A program made the position numbers and the translations under genes. The notes below the pieces were generated by a model. The model was given only the letters and a program-made list of their open reading frames with translations, did no database searches and was not told the DNA's origin. Source: Zonotrichia leucophrys gambelii (taxonomy: Eukaryota > Chordata > Aves > Passeriformes > Passerellidae). Taken from it: a stretch of 64,000 nucleotides of DNA. Below are positions 13,250 through 24,970 of this stretch, piece by piece. Positions within the stretch are counted from its first letter, which is position 1. The number at the start of each line of letters is the position of its first letter. The stretch covers positions 16,866,038 through 16,930,037 of the forward strand of contig NC_088173.1 in NCBI RefSeq assembly GCF_028769735.1. Direction: 5' to 3'.

Positions 13250-16224
13250 GGACAGAGCATGGGGTCATTCAGCGGCCACTCGGGATGACATATGGGTACT
13301 GGCTGGGGAGGCTTAGCTGGCTCAGCATATACCTCAGGATCACTAATTCCTCATTATGTTTTCAGAATGGTTCCCCCATTGCAGTTTTTCTGTAAGGATA
13401 TATTCAAATGAGCTGAAGAACTCTAAGCAAGTGATTTCTGCAAAAATAAGCACATAAACATCTTTGTGCTGGTTTAGAGACAGAGAGAAAGCATGATTCA
13501 GGTTGTGAATATTTTGAGCCTCTGCTCTGAAGACACGGGTTCCTTGCTTCCAAGAAAAGGTGGGAAAGGTTAAAAGAGATGATACTTGAGAAGCAAGTAT
13601 GATTTCTTTTGCATAGTGTCTTCTACCATGGGAGAATCTTCATTTTACATCTACCATTGGCTTTGCTCAGATATATCTGATCCTTCCATCCAAAGTTCAT
13701 GTTATAATGAAATAGATATGCAGTGAGGGACAGCTGCAGCTGGGTTCCTAACAGGTAGATCTTGCAAACTATTATAAGTTACTATAATCTGCTTAGGAAA
13801 ATGTGGGGAAAAATCTGCAAAACCCATCTGTGTCCAAGCTAACTTCTATTCTTTCTCAAATCCTTTGTTGCATGCTGTGCCTCCAGTATCATCACTTTCA
13901 GGGGTTTTTTTGCCTTCTCTGAGTACTTAATTTTTTAGCTGTCCTGGTCATTTCTTTTTTATCAAGTTTCCTTATTTTTGGGTTTCCCCATATGAACTTC
14001 AGTAAAACAATGATTGATATGGGCTGTTCTTTTTCTCTGTTTTGTCATAGCTTCTCTATGTGTTGCTGTATATTTTGAAATCTAATGCCTCAGTGTCTTT
14101 CTTCTCTATTAATGTACTCAGTTCATCAGTGTCTTCACTAGGGCAAAACTATATTTGCATTTTCATATGTGTAAATTTCTCTTTCTCTTTAAAAATAAAT
14201 GAAACAAAGATATGATATTTTGATGCTTGTTATTATTACAGGTACCAACAAAATATTTTAAAAAAGGAAAAAATCTTGTTAGTGCAGAATAATTTTAAAA
14301 AGCACATAGCAAGTTAGTACTTTATTAAATATATCCTTCAAAAAATTATGCATATAGTCAATTCATATCTGAATGTCTGAGATTACTTCTTTTAGGTTTT
14401 ATGTGTTAAGTATACAAAATATTTTTTTAAATGATAAGAACATAGTTTTTGGAGTAGATATGCATTCTTACAATCTACACTGCTAGCAGATCTATTTAGA
14501 AATACAAAAAAATCTTCATGATTATAAGGCATTACACGGTTCAGAGAAGAGTGTTCATTTTACTGTGATGCACACTTAAATTCTTAGTGGTAATATAATA
14601 GTAGAATAGCTATCATGAGCATAGTAACATCTAAAAAGTGCTGATTTTATTCAGCCCAGATTTTTACATTATTGGACCATAGTCTGAGAGACAGACTAGT
14701 AAACTTCCTGAGAATCCATTACCAGAGTAAGTGCTGGCTTTACAATTATTATATTTATACAGGGATTAGTGGAAAAAGTATTTTGTGATACTTTGCTAAA
14801 ATTTCTACAGCGTAGGGTGTATGTCTTAATAAGTGTAAAGAGGGCTTAGAGAAATCTGATATTTAAAACATATCTAAACCAGTAATCAGTTTACTTCTGT
14901 TAGAGTAAAAGTGATAATTCAGGAAATGTGGTCTGGTTTGCCATGTTTTAACCATCTGACAGCTTTTACTCTTTGTGGGAACCTTTTTTTTCCTTTTGGT
15001 CATCTGAAAACTGATCTGTAATCCATTTATGTGATTTAGTTTTCCAGATTAGGAAGATCCTCTAATTATGTTGTATTAAGAGATTGCAATTAGAATTTGT
15101 AATGGAATCTTAGCTTGAATACCACCCAAAATGCGTTGCTTCAAAAAAGTAAAAATGTTTTGCTAATCTTTATTTCCCCCAACTTGTCCTGCTGTAATGT
15201 TGCTCTGTAATAAGAATATTGAATGCTACTTTGAATCTTTCAAAGGCCGTAAGTAAGTAACAGAGATTAAAAAAGGGATTACAGGATCCAGGGAGTTCAA
15301 TGAACCAGCATCACTAAACCAGTGCTCATGGAAGATATTTATAAACTGTTCTTTTTTAGCCTGTAATTGAACACTCAGTTTCAGTTATGGTTTTTAAATC
15401 TCTTTCTTTGATTTCCTAGGATGATAAAGGGGTGGGATGAGGGATGCAGTGGAACACTCAGTGTATGTTGTGTCAGGACATGATTTACATGCTTTTGTTG
15501 AGGGACATGCATGTCGCATAAAGGTCTCACTTGTTGGACACTTTGCACCTGAATAGAACTACATAGGAGTACATATCTGTATGGGTGTGTTTATACACAT
15601 AAATCTACATATATATACACATATACACATACATGCACAAATATATACATAGGTGCACTTCATCTCTAATTCCAGCAGTGTTAGAAGTCTGCAATTTTTC
15701 TGTTTAAAAAAATAATTATTTTGTTTTTCTTTGGCACAAAAGTTTCTTTAGAAACTAGAAAATAGATTACTTACATTTGTTGCATTGAAGCTATAAGAGA
15801 CAGGCATACATTGCTCATTAGGGGGTATGGTAACAAGTAAAAAGTTTGCTGGTACTGTTATAAGCAGAGTCTCACTTCTATTATTTTACAAATTATATAT
15901 TTATGATCTCTCAAGTTTTAAAAAATAAGACAACTAAAATTTCCATTATAATCATCATTAAACATCTATGATTTTTTATCTTGACAATTATCCCTAAATC
16001 ATACACTTTCTATGCCAATGGGAGCACCCACCCAGCAGCCTTTTGTCAGCCTTTTGTTTATTTATCTTTTTTTTTTCACTCAACTGTTAGTCTCCCTTTT
16101 CTGGCTTGTTTTTACTTTCTTGTTCCTTTCAGAGCTTGGATGAAATGGATGCAGTTGGAAAAAAGTCAAGTGTTAGCAAAAATGTAGTCGGCATCTACAC
16201 GAAGAACCTACAGTAACTGATACC
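13250..16224. other. No gene recognised
   Basis: AT-rich DNA. An alternating ACATATAC-type microsatellite-like stretch lies at about 15590-15655. Nothing else is recognisable. Confidence 0.6.
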
Positions 16225-17338
16225 TGTGTCTCATGTCAGTGCCTGATGGAGGAGATCATTCTGACCATTACTGAAAAACATTACAGTCATCATCACAGCC
16301 AGTACAGGTTCATGAGGGGAAAGAAAGCCTGCTTTTCAAACCTGATGACATCCTTTTATGACGAGGTAGCCCACCAATTGAAGAAGGGAAGTCAGTGGAT
16401 ACAATATTTTTGTATTACAGTAAGGCTTTTGATAGTGTCTCTCACAGGATCCTTCTGCACAAACTGTCCAGCACCAGCTGGATAAGGACATCAATGCACC
16501 AGATAAGCAACTGGCTCATAGGTCAGGCACAAAGGGTTACAGAGAATGGGGTGGCATCAGACTGGGGACATCTTCATTAATGCCTTGGATTCAGGACTCA
16601 AAAGAGTACTAAGTGTGCAGATGCTAGTAAATTGGGATTTTAAGGAAGGCAAAGCCAGATCCTGCACCTTGGAAGTGTCAACTATAGATGTACATACAAA
16701 CTGGGACATGAGAGGCTGGAGAGCAGCACCATGGAGAGACAGCTGAGGGTCTTCATCAATGACAAGTGGAAGCTGAGTCAGCAGTGCCCTACCAACCAGG
16801 AGGAAGCCCTGTCCTGGGGAGCAGGACAGGCACAGCATCGCCAGCCAGGCAAGGGAGGGGATTGTCCTCACCTCCAGTGCTGGGGGCAGTTTTGGGATGT
16901 TAGAGGCATATAAAGCTCTTAGACAGCATTCAAATGGGAGCTACAAAGATGGTGAAGGGCCTTGAGGGGAAGCCTTATGAGGAGCAGCTGAGGTCACTTG
17001 CTCTGTTCTGCTTAGATAACAGAAGACTGAGGGTAGACCTCATTGCAGTTTGCAACTTCCTTGTGACCACTGATGGAACCTGAGGAAATGGTCTGAAGTT
17101 GTGTCACAGGTGTTTTAGGTTGGAATTAGGAAAAGGTTCTTCACCCAGAGGACAGTTGGGCACTGGAACAGTCTCCCCAGGGAAGTGGTCACAGCACAAA
17201 CCTGACAGACTTCAAGAGGCATTTGAACAATACTCTCAGACACATGGTGTATGTCTTGGGGCTATTGTGTACAGGGACAGGAGATGGACTTGATGATCCT
17301 TTTGGGTCCTTTCCAACGAAAGATATTCTGATCCTATG
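16225..17338 (+). mobile_element. CR1 LINE with decayed reverse transcriptase remnant
   Basis: A + strand CR1 copy that reaches further 5' than most here. A conceptual frame at about 16395-16470 reads YSKAFDSVSHRILLHKL, the reverse transcriptase palm segment around the first catalytic Asp of non-LTR elements. The first Asp of the usual DFSKAFD form is Tyr here. Upstream, FYDEV and similar pieces match the preceding RT block. After 16550 the copy jumps to the block equivalent to FINDLDSG, so the intervening GVPQGS-type block is deleted. The YADD region near 16615 is frameshifted and altered. The 3' UTR (GGCACTGGAACAG at about 17160, then GGACTTGATGATCC at about 17286) ends near 17338. It is a dead element. 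Confidence 0.93.
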
Positions 17339-18970
17339 TCTCGTGTTGTCTAAAAGCCTTAATTGCAAGGATTGTTTTGTGTCAAATAATGAACAAAGCC
17401 AATGCCTAAACTAGAATAATGAAGAGATAATTTTGAATTAATCAGCTTGGGTATTACAGTAGGACAGTTGAATGGGTTATTATTCTGTATTTTGTGTGCT
17501 GTACACATGCAGGAACTTGGCAATTTGTTCTGTGTTGTGATTTTGTGGAGAAACTGTAGAATCTGAAGTGAAAAGCAGAAGTGGATGAATTATAGACATG
17601 CCCTTCATGAACCGCATATCAACTCCTTCATCTGCACCTTGGAGGCAGGACTTGGGTAACAAAATAGTGAACCTTGAGGTAAGGTTTAAACATAATTATG
17701 TTTTAATGATACTTTGAATTTAGTCCCTTACACTAGCACATGGTGAACTGTGAGAGAAGTGAGGGATCATGAATTCAGTAATCCGCTGTGACACTTGTGT
17801 TTCCCAACAGGAATGGTCAAGCTCTTTCTTTCTATTAAATAGGAGGAAGATATGACTGATAGTGAGAACTGTTTTGAAACATTCTTGTCTGTGCATTTTT
17901 ATCTTTAGTCCCTCTCTTACTTCATTTCTATACTGTTATATTAATTTTTTCTTGTTACAGTTATTGTATGTTACATGTGTGTTGTGTATTTTTCTGTGCC
18001 CAGCTGCCTTCTTAGTTAGCAACTTAGGAGCCCTTGTCAAAATGAGGAACTATACCATGTACCACCTTTTGAAATCATCAGAAGGTGCTTCCAAACATGC
18101 CTCAGACTTTGAAGACAAGGCAGAAACTCTATGGAGCCAAAGAGAAACTTGAATGCTTTAATAGACCAATAACCTCCAGTGGAACAGAGGTACACAGGGA
18201 AATACACGTACTGTTGTTGCATGTTGGATGGATCATGTTTTTAATCACAGTTTTTTGGCTCCATAAGACTGCTTGGACGGGAAAAGAGGATTTGGCTGCA
18301 AATAATTCTTCCATTCATCAGACCCCAAAACTGAGAAGATATTTGAATGAGCGCTTTGATGTACAAAGACCACAAAAGTCAAGGGAATCTCAGAGCACAT
18401 TAAGGTGTGAAATGTCTCATCAAAGTTGATTACAGCTTTAAATAATTATGTGATTAAAACTCAGAAGGGTCTAATGTGGTCATTTAGTCCAAACGCTCAC
18501 ACAGTGCAAGTATTTATCAGAGAAATCCTATGACCTAATTCAATTAAAGTTATTTTAAAGATTATTTTTATAAATAAATTTTAAAAATTAATTAAGCTAA
18601 GAAAATACAGATTAATTTTTAGTTTTGTGTGTGTGTCAAAGAATCCAATCTTGGCTAATTTCTCTAGTGTTTGGAAGAAATAATTTGAATATAATTTCTG
18701 TTCTCCAATGTCTAGTTTCAAATTCCACTAAGATAGACTTAACTTTAACAACTTTCCATTAGATCTGTTTTCTTGTAGATATTCTGGTGTAATGTAGGTG
18801 TCCCTTACCTTCATTCTTAGATTTACCATACTAACACTGTACATTTTTAAATTGAAGGCCTGCCTGTGGCCAGTTTTTAAGTACTTCCAGTTTTCAGCAG
18901 CAACTTCACATTGATGGCACCAAAACCTATATGGAATATTTCAGTGATAGTTATATCAGTAGGAAATCTT
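17339..18970. other. No gene recognised; ORF-rich patch at 18.0-18.43 kb
   Basis: Within 18037-18429 there are overlapping open frames on both strands, including a 114-codon + frame that lacks an ATG start, and a perfect 12-bp inverted repeat (18130-18141 and 18254-18265). I could not tie this patch to a known gene or repeat. Confidence 0.5.
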
Positions 18971-19050
18971 AGAATACAATCACAGTGATTTGCTTTGGAG
19001 AAGACCTCTGAAAATAGTGCAGTCCCAGTCCCCTGATAAAAGCTAGAACT
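18971..19050 (-). mobile_element. Old CR1 3' end, fragment
   Basis: On the minus strand this resembles a strongly diverged CR1 tail: AATCACAGTGATTTGCTTTGG followed by AGACCTCTGAAAAT and CAGTCCCAGTCCCCTG, matching the usual bird pattern of CAATCACAGAATGGTTTGGG / GGGACCTTAAAGATC / TCCAACCCCCCTG in order. The sequence decays into unrecognisable DNA after about 19050. Confidence 0.5.
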
Positions 19051-22000
19051 GTATGTGTTGAGTATGCTACCCTGTGAAATGTTCTTTTTTTATCACTTGA
19101 TCTAATATACATCTGGTTGAGTATTTATTAGTATATCCACTTCCTATAGCCCTCTCTGGGGTGAAGAAGGCTCTGTTGGATGATCAACACTGTGCTTATG
19201 TCATGGTGTCCAGTTTTGAAAGGGGATGTGAACAGCTATCAGTTGTTGGGCTTTAAATATACTTATGGTCTTACTGTTAAGGTCTAGAGTATCCATGTGA
19301 AGAATCTAGCCATGACATTTAGAAATCTGTATGTAGAAATGCATTATTGGGCATCTCCCTCAATTATACTGGCATTCCTGTTCAGTTCATTGTTCTTCAT
19401 CCATCTGACAACCAGGAGCATCTTTTCAGACTTAAACCTTAGCAAATGAGTAACATATTCCTTTGGGAATATGGACAACTAATTTTGATCCTAAGATATA
19501 AAAGACGTAATTTTCTTAGTCTTAGGTATCAACATGATTGAAGTTCTTCAGAATTTTAAAGGAATTATATTGACTATGTTAACTGATTTTGCTGTGGAAA
19601 ATTTTACTTGCTTTCAAAAGTAAAACCAGTAAGAATCATGAAACGTATCCAGTCAGACTGAAGGTTTTAAATTACAGATGATACTTACAGTAGCTCCAGA
19701 TAATAGTCTGGAAGTATATTAGGATTGGTATTCTGAATCAGAAGTACTGTTAATCATTTTTATTATCCTTCTCCTCTTGATCGATATAGCGTATATGAAA
19801 TATATATTTGAATACCGATATGAGCAGGTTACTTCTTATCTCTTGTGTTTTAAGTCTGCATATCATATGCAGTGGTGAAAGATCTTCTCAATGAAGGAAA
19901 TTTTTTAACCAGATGAGATTTTCACAAAGAGGTTAATTTTCTGAATATGATAATGATGTTAGTGTTTACTAGTATGAAACATAATGAGAATATATACAAG
20001 GAGGTTGTCTTCTCACTCTCCTCTTCAATAAAATTTCTGTTTCTAGATGTGTTAGAATTTAGAGGAATGCAGAAAGAAATGAGAATAAATTAAGATCATC
20101 AAGGAAAGGATGTCCATTATTTTTATGTCAAATATAACATCCAGACTTGAGCACAAAAAAATAGTAAGAGACTTATTTCTATCAGGTGAATCCCTGTACT
20201 GAAATTTCTTTAGTCTGTATGACCACCCTGACATCTTTTAATAGCTGCCAGTTTTAAACTGGTAGTTTGTTCCTCTAGATGAATGTTATTTCCTCAGAAA
20301 AAAAAAATTATTGGGAATCAGTGGAACTATACAAATCCCATCAATGGAGTAAGCAACAATATTCTGCCAACATTACATTTTGCCTTCTACTTTCTTCCTT
20401 CCTCTCTTAACATTCCATTTCCCCACTAATTCTGATAATTTTCATGTCATTAGGCAGTTCTCCTTTCCCTGGACACTTGTGTAAGTGTCTTATATGAGTT
20501 AAACCCAGGGCCATGTGCTCTTGTTTTATTATTCTGTAAGTATCTCATGAAGTTGTAGATATGAAATATATATCCCAGAGCAGACATTTAGAGACATTTT
20601 GGAAGTCTTAAAGCTTCCCAATGCTTCCTTCAACACCATTCTGTTGGGATATTCCAAAGACAAAACATGACGTACCATTATTTTACAGTTAGATTTCTAT
20701 TTTGAATATAAAATATAAATTGTGGAGCAGTCTAAATAGAAAATTGGAGCACCAGTTTTAATTCTTCTGTGTGTGTTTTCCAGGTTTCTAAATCTACTGC
20801 GTAATTTATGTAAAATAATTACTACCTGCGCATCTACATTAGTGTTTAGGTGAATTTAGGAGTGAACTTTTAAAATGAATGTCATACTTTTCCTCTCCTA
20901 CTCTATTTTTTGCATCATAGAATATTCTCTAAGAACATAAATTGTTTTTATGTTTTCATAAATGTTTTTATATATGCATTATACTTTTTCATGTAATGAA
21001 ACCAGAGCATGCTTTCCAGGAGTGAGCTGTACACCTCTCCAACTGATGAAGGGCAGTCTGTCTGTGGGACCTGACTGGCTTTAGTCCAAATTGAATTCCC
21101 TTGAAGCACAAAGAACACGTATTGCTTCACTCCCCATATCCATCACAACTTCCTCCTACAGTCAGAGGCAAAATAGCTGAAGTAATCTGAGCTGGCTTTT
21201 GATTTTTCTTGCTTGGTTATTGAGGTAGTAGTATGAGCAACATAAATAATTTTGTGCTTTTAAATTATGTATTCATAATCAAGTTTATTATGTTGTCATG
21301 ATCAAGACATCACTGCACCACAACATTATCATTATTATGTCGTTGAAAATCAATAGGACTGAAGGATGGATTGGTAAACTGATTTGAAGGCCATACAAAA
21401 CTGGGAGTAAAAGTCAGGTGTTTGTCATGCTGTTTAAAGCTGTAAGTGCTCAGCTACATTTTATAATATCATAATGGACACCAGGGGATCCCTTAATGTC
21501 ATCAGCTTCCAATTATTCCCTTGATTAACTGTTTATTTAGTCTCATTATACAGTTGGATATTCTGTCTTGCCTTGCCATTTACAATTGGCATGGTTGTCC
21601 AATGATCACTTGCACCAATAATCTCATTTCACATTAAAAGGGAATTTTAGGCAGTCAAATGTAGTTTCCGCTAACATAGCTCTTTTCTGTGCTAGAAGTG
21701 TTTCCAGAAACAGAAGCTTGTGTAGTTTCTCTGTACACTTTTAAAGTAGCTTATCACTGGTGGTAAATATGTTTCCCAGTATACTGAAGAAAGAAAGCCT
21801 CTGTGGTTGCTGCTTAGAAAGTCACATACAGTTGGCATTTTCTGCTTTGGTTTGTTATTCTGTGTAAGACTTGCAGAGCTTTTCTGTTCTTTGGCTTTAG
21901 GATTAACATCTATTCATAATTTAATCTTGAAAGGTCCTTGGAGCAGTCTAAAGAAACATTCAGGAGACAGATTTATGTTTCAACCTTTGTTAATAAAGTG

Positions 22001-24336
22001 CAGTTAAATATGAAAGAAGCTTACATGAAATCTCTTTCACATTCTCTCTGTTGCTCACTCTCACACAAGCTGTGTGGTTGACCAGTTAACAGCACCTGAA
22101 ACTAAGCAGAGTTCTCTGAGAGGGAGCTTTGGCACTTATATAGCTTGGAGGAGCTGCTGTTTAACAGGAGGATCTGTCAGCATCTTCATTAACAATAGTA
22201 TTTACAATGAGAAATAGAGTGTTGTAGGGGTGAGAATAAAACTTCAAGCCATTTTTTGTCAATGTCACACTTTGTTTCATCAATTAAAGTGATTTCATCT
22301 TAACCTTTGGCATGTGGTTGTAGTAGTCTTTTTGGGAAGTTAAAAATCCTGTAATTAAAAATAAGGTGTGTGTAAACCTGATGTGAAAATGACCATAATG
22401 GGAAGTAAGATCAAGGATTCATTCAGCTCAAAATCTCATATATTTGTGCCAAAAGCATTCTGCCTTGGAAGTAGTATAAGAAATGGCTAAAACTTTTTCA
22501 ACAAAATATTCCTCTACTCCCTAGTAATTTGCAGCTCACTGATTTCATATCCATGAATCCTTGCGATTCAGATTCTCCTTGTTATTTTGTTGGGTTCGTT
22601 TTGCCCTCTACAAGAGCCTGCTACAACAAGTTTCCACAACTTAAATACATGTTGTATAATATGCCTTTGTTTACTTCTGGGCCTACTTTCTTTGCAGTCC
22701 TGTCCCTTTGTTGAGCAAGTTGTTTCTTCCTGACCCTTTTATGTCACTCAAGATTGTGCCATCTTTATTGTATCTTCTCCCAGTTACCTCTTTCCAACCT
22801 TTATTCTTTTTGTTTCCTGTAATATTTGAAAAAAGTTTGTATGTTTGTTTCCAGGAACAAAGTAATTTGGTTTCATCAGTGACCTATATATTCCATTGTT
22901 GCAAACATCCCTGTTGAGGATGTTGGTCATCTCAAATATTTGGTGCTATTCAGAAATGCAACTTGGAAGCAATTTGCCAGCCTAGGTAAAATCTTTGCCA
23001 GACTGTCTTTCAAATATGAAGATTTGTTAATGCTTATCTAAGAAAAGGTTTTGAAGAGAAAGAATAGCAGAGGAGACTTACACAGGAGATCTGTTTTAAA
23101 GGAAATATGTCTCTCCTAAAAACCTGTCTAAAAGAATAATTCCTGAAAAGATGAGAGCCGCTTACATCCTATGGTGCTTGGAGCACTTCTATATGTATAG
23201 CTCTTCTCAATGATTTTTAAATGACCAATTAGATCTGAGAAGTAAAACAACTGATAAGTTTTTTTTCAGTTATTCCAAAAAACAGAGCCCTAGAAACATG
23301 AATTAAAAGGGGAAAAAAAAAGATAGAAAATGTGTTGACTTTCAAATAATGATTCGGTTAATTATATATATGCATTTAACTTCATACATGATAATCATTC
23401 TGATGCAAACAGTTTTTTTACAGATTTATATGCAGACAGGGTAAAAAACAACAAAAACCCCAACAATAACTCCCCCCCCAAGCCCCTCCCTAAACAAAAT
23501 CCCAAACAAAACCCAACCAGGCAAAGTAAACAACTTTTTTTTTTTTTTGTGGCTCAGAAGGCAGAACTAAGCCAATGTATTTAGATAGCATAATGTAAAT
23601 GGATGGGCTATTTATCATATGTTAATAGGAGTTTTCAGCCATAGTACTATTTATTTTTGTTTAAGTTTTAGTCACTTCCCTTAGAAGGATGAGAAGTTAA
23701 ACCTGCAAAGAAAAATTGGAATTGTGTTCAGTTTGCACTTTTGGTGAAATAATGGAAGTCTTAAAATGATGAGATATCACTCTGTAGACAAAGGTACAAA
23801 AATGCTAATTTATTGCTAGACTGCAGAGTCCAATTTGCATTCCAAATCAGACTGCAGAGCTCCCCAAATTAGTAGGTGCCCTCACAGTGTATTTAACCTA
23901 TGTTTTCCCTGAGCAAACTCCTAGAAGTGTATGTGTCTGTATGTGCTTCCTTGTGTACATATCCACATGTGGTGCTTCACCATTTTAAGATCCGGTTATT
24001 TTAAAAGAGCTTTGAAGAAAGCTAATTTGAGATATGAGGAATCAGATAAAGAATTGATGCAAGAACTGCTTTAAACCTCTGAACTGCCTCTAAATTCCTG
24101 TTTAGTGTGACAATGAGGATGTGTACAGTACATAAAATTTGCAGTGATTATTGTCTTGTGTTGAATTGTGCCCGTGTGTGTAAACACATATACATGCATG
24201 CAAAATTGTATTGCTATAAAGATATTTTTTAGAATACTGTTAGGGCAATAGTGTGTATTTGTGGTTAGTTCCTGATGATACAGATATATGAGAAGAAGAG
24301 AAATGAAGAGTCATATTATTCTTAAATGTGCTGATA
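19051..24336. other. Upstream flank of GPM6A, no gene recognised
   Basis: AT-rich DNA. A low-complexity A/C-rich block followed by a T run lies at about 23441-23550. A CACTTATATAGC TATA-like motif sits near 22133, in a slightly GC-richer stretch (22060-22190) that I could not assign. No other exon or repeat was recognised. Confidence 0.55.
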
Positions 24337-24389
24337 CAGGAGGAGGGGGAGAGGCGGGGGGAGAGAGAGAGAGAGAGAGAGAGAAAGAC
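24337..24389 (+). repeat. Homopurine tract with (GA)12
   Basis: A purine run is interrupted by a single C at 24355. It consists of GGAGGAGGGGGAGAGG, then GGGGG, then a dinucleotide run of about 12 GA units (24361-24384). It lies about 540 bp upstream of the GPM6A start codon. Confidence 0.9.
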
Positions 24390-24559
24390 AAGTAATACAG
24401 CATAAAGAACCCACAGGCATTTGGGCTTTCCCACTTCAGTAGCAAATAGGGGGAATTATGGGTTGGTGGTCTGCTTTCCCTTAGGAGGACACTCCTCCAT
24501 CTGTTTTCAGTACAGCCTGTTTCCAATTTAAACACAGATTTCAATACAAACCTCGATTT

Positions 24560-24927
24560 CTTTACTCCATTTTATATGCAAAGTGAGGCTTATGAATCGG
24601 TGTCATTGCTATAAGGGCTCAGACCAAATTTCCCCCCAAAATTCACAGGCTGTTCATTTGAATACCTGCTTACAGTGGTACACAATGGGCAGCTTTGAGA
24701 AGAAAAATTGATAATCTTCACGGAAGAGTAATTTGAATGAAATTACACTTGACAGCCTGTCTCCAAGCAAACAAGGAGAGTGAGGGAGCCTTAGCTAAGC
24801 TCTGAGGACTTGCCTAAGCCTCTGCCGTTGGAGCTTCCCAGGGAAAAAAAAATCCACACTTTTTCCTACATCTGACTGAAGCTTTTGATTAATTCTCTGT
24901 AGCTGTTTCTAGTGAAGAAAGGTAGCC
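24560..24927 (+). promoter_or_regulatory. GPM6A: GPM6A promoter and 5' leader (limits inferred)
   Basis: This is the sequence immediately before the GPM6A start codon. A TATA-like TATAAG lies at 24610-24615. If it is used, transcription would begin around 24640. The stretch 24737-24900 is GC-richer and of more even composition than the flanks, as expected of a constrained leader. The region is CpG-poor, which fits a tissue-restricted promoter rather than a housekeeping one. A 22-codon upstream ORF begins at 24737. No splice acceptor is obvious just before the ATG, so the leader is probably continuous with exon 1. The exact transcription start cannot be read from sequence alone. Confidence 0.5.
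24737..24805 (+). promoter_or_regulatory. Possible upstream ORF in GPM6A leader (22 codons)
   Basis: An ATG at 24737 opens a frame of 22 codons that closes at TGA (24803-24805), 122 nt before the main ATG. It is the only ATG I see between it and the GPM6A start. Its context (TTTGAATGA) is weak compared with the main start. It matters only if transcription begins upstream of 24737. Confidence 0.4.
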
Positions 24928-24964
24928 ATGGAAGAGAATATGGAAGAGGGACAAACACAGAAAG
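24928..24964 (+). CDS. GPM6A: GPM6A coding exon 1 (neuronal membrane glycoprotein M6-a), N-terminal 12 residues
   Basis: The ATG at 24928 sits in a strong Kozak context (GCCATGG) and reads MEENMEEGQTQK. One G then starts a split codon, followed by an intron donor GTATTG. This peptide is the well-known amino terminus of GPM6A, which continues as GCFECC from the next exon. The paralogue GPM6B starts differently, so the call is specific. GPM6A is a four-pass membrane protein of the PLP/DM20 family. It is found on neuronal cell bodies, growth cones and filopodia, and promotes neurite outgrowth, filopodium formation and synapse formation. This acidic cytoplasmic start precedes palmitoylated cysteines encoded in exon 2. 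The exon is only 37 coding bases, so ORF-length screening misses it. The rest of the gene lies beyond 64000: I found no exon 2 in the window. The donor (GTATTG) departs from the GTRAGT consensus. Confidence 0.92.
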
Positions 24965-24970
24965 GTATTG
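24965..24970 (+). other. GPM6A: Splice donor of GPM6A exon 1
   Basis: AAAG|GTATTG. The intron is phase 1 (after the first base of the Gly codon), matching the junction before GCFECC in this protein. The +3 to +6 bases are a weak match to consensus. Confidence 0.8.
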
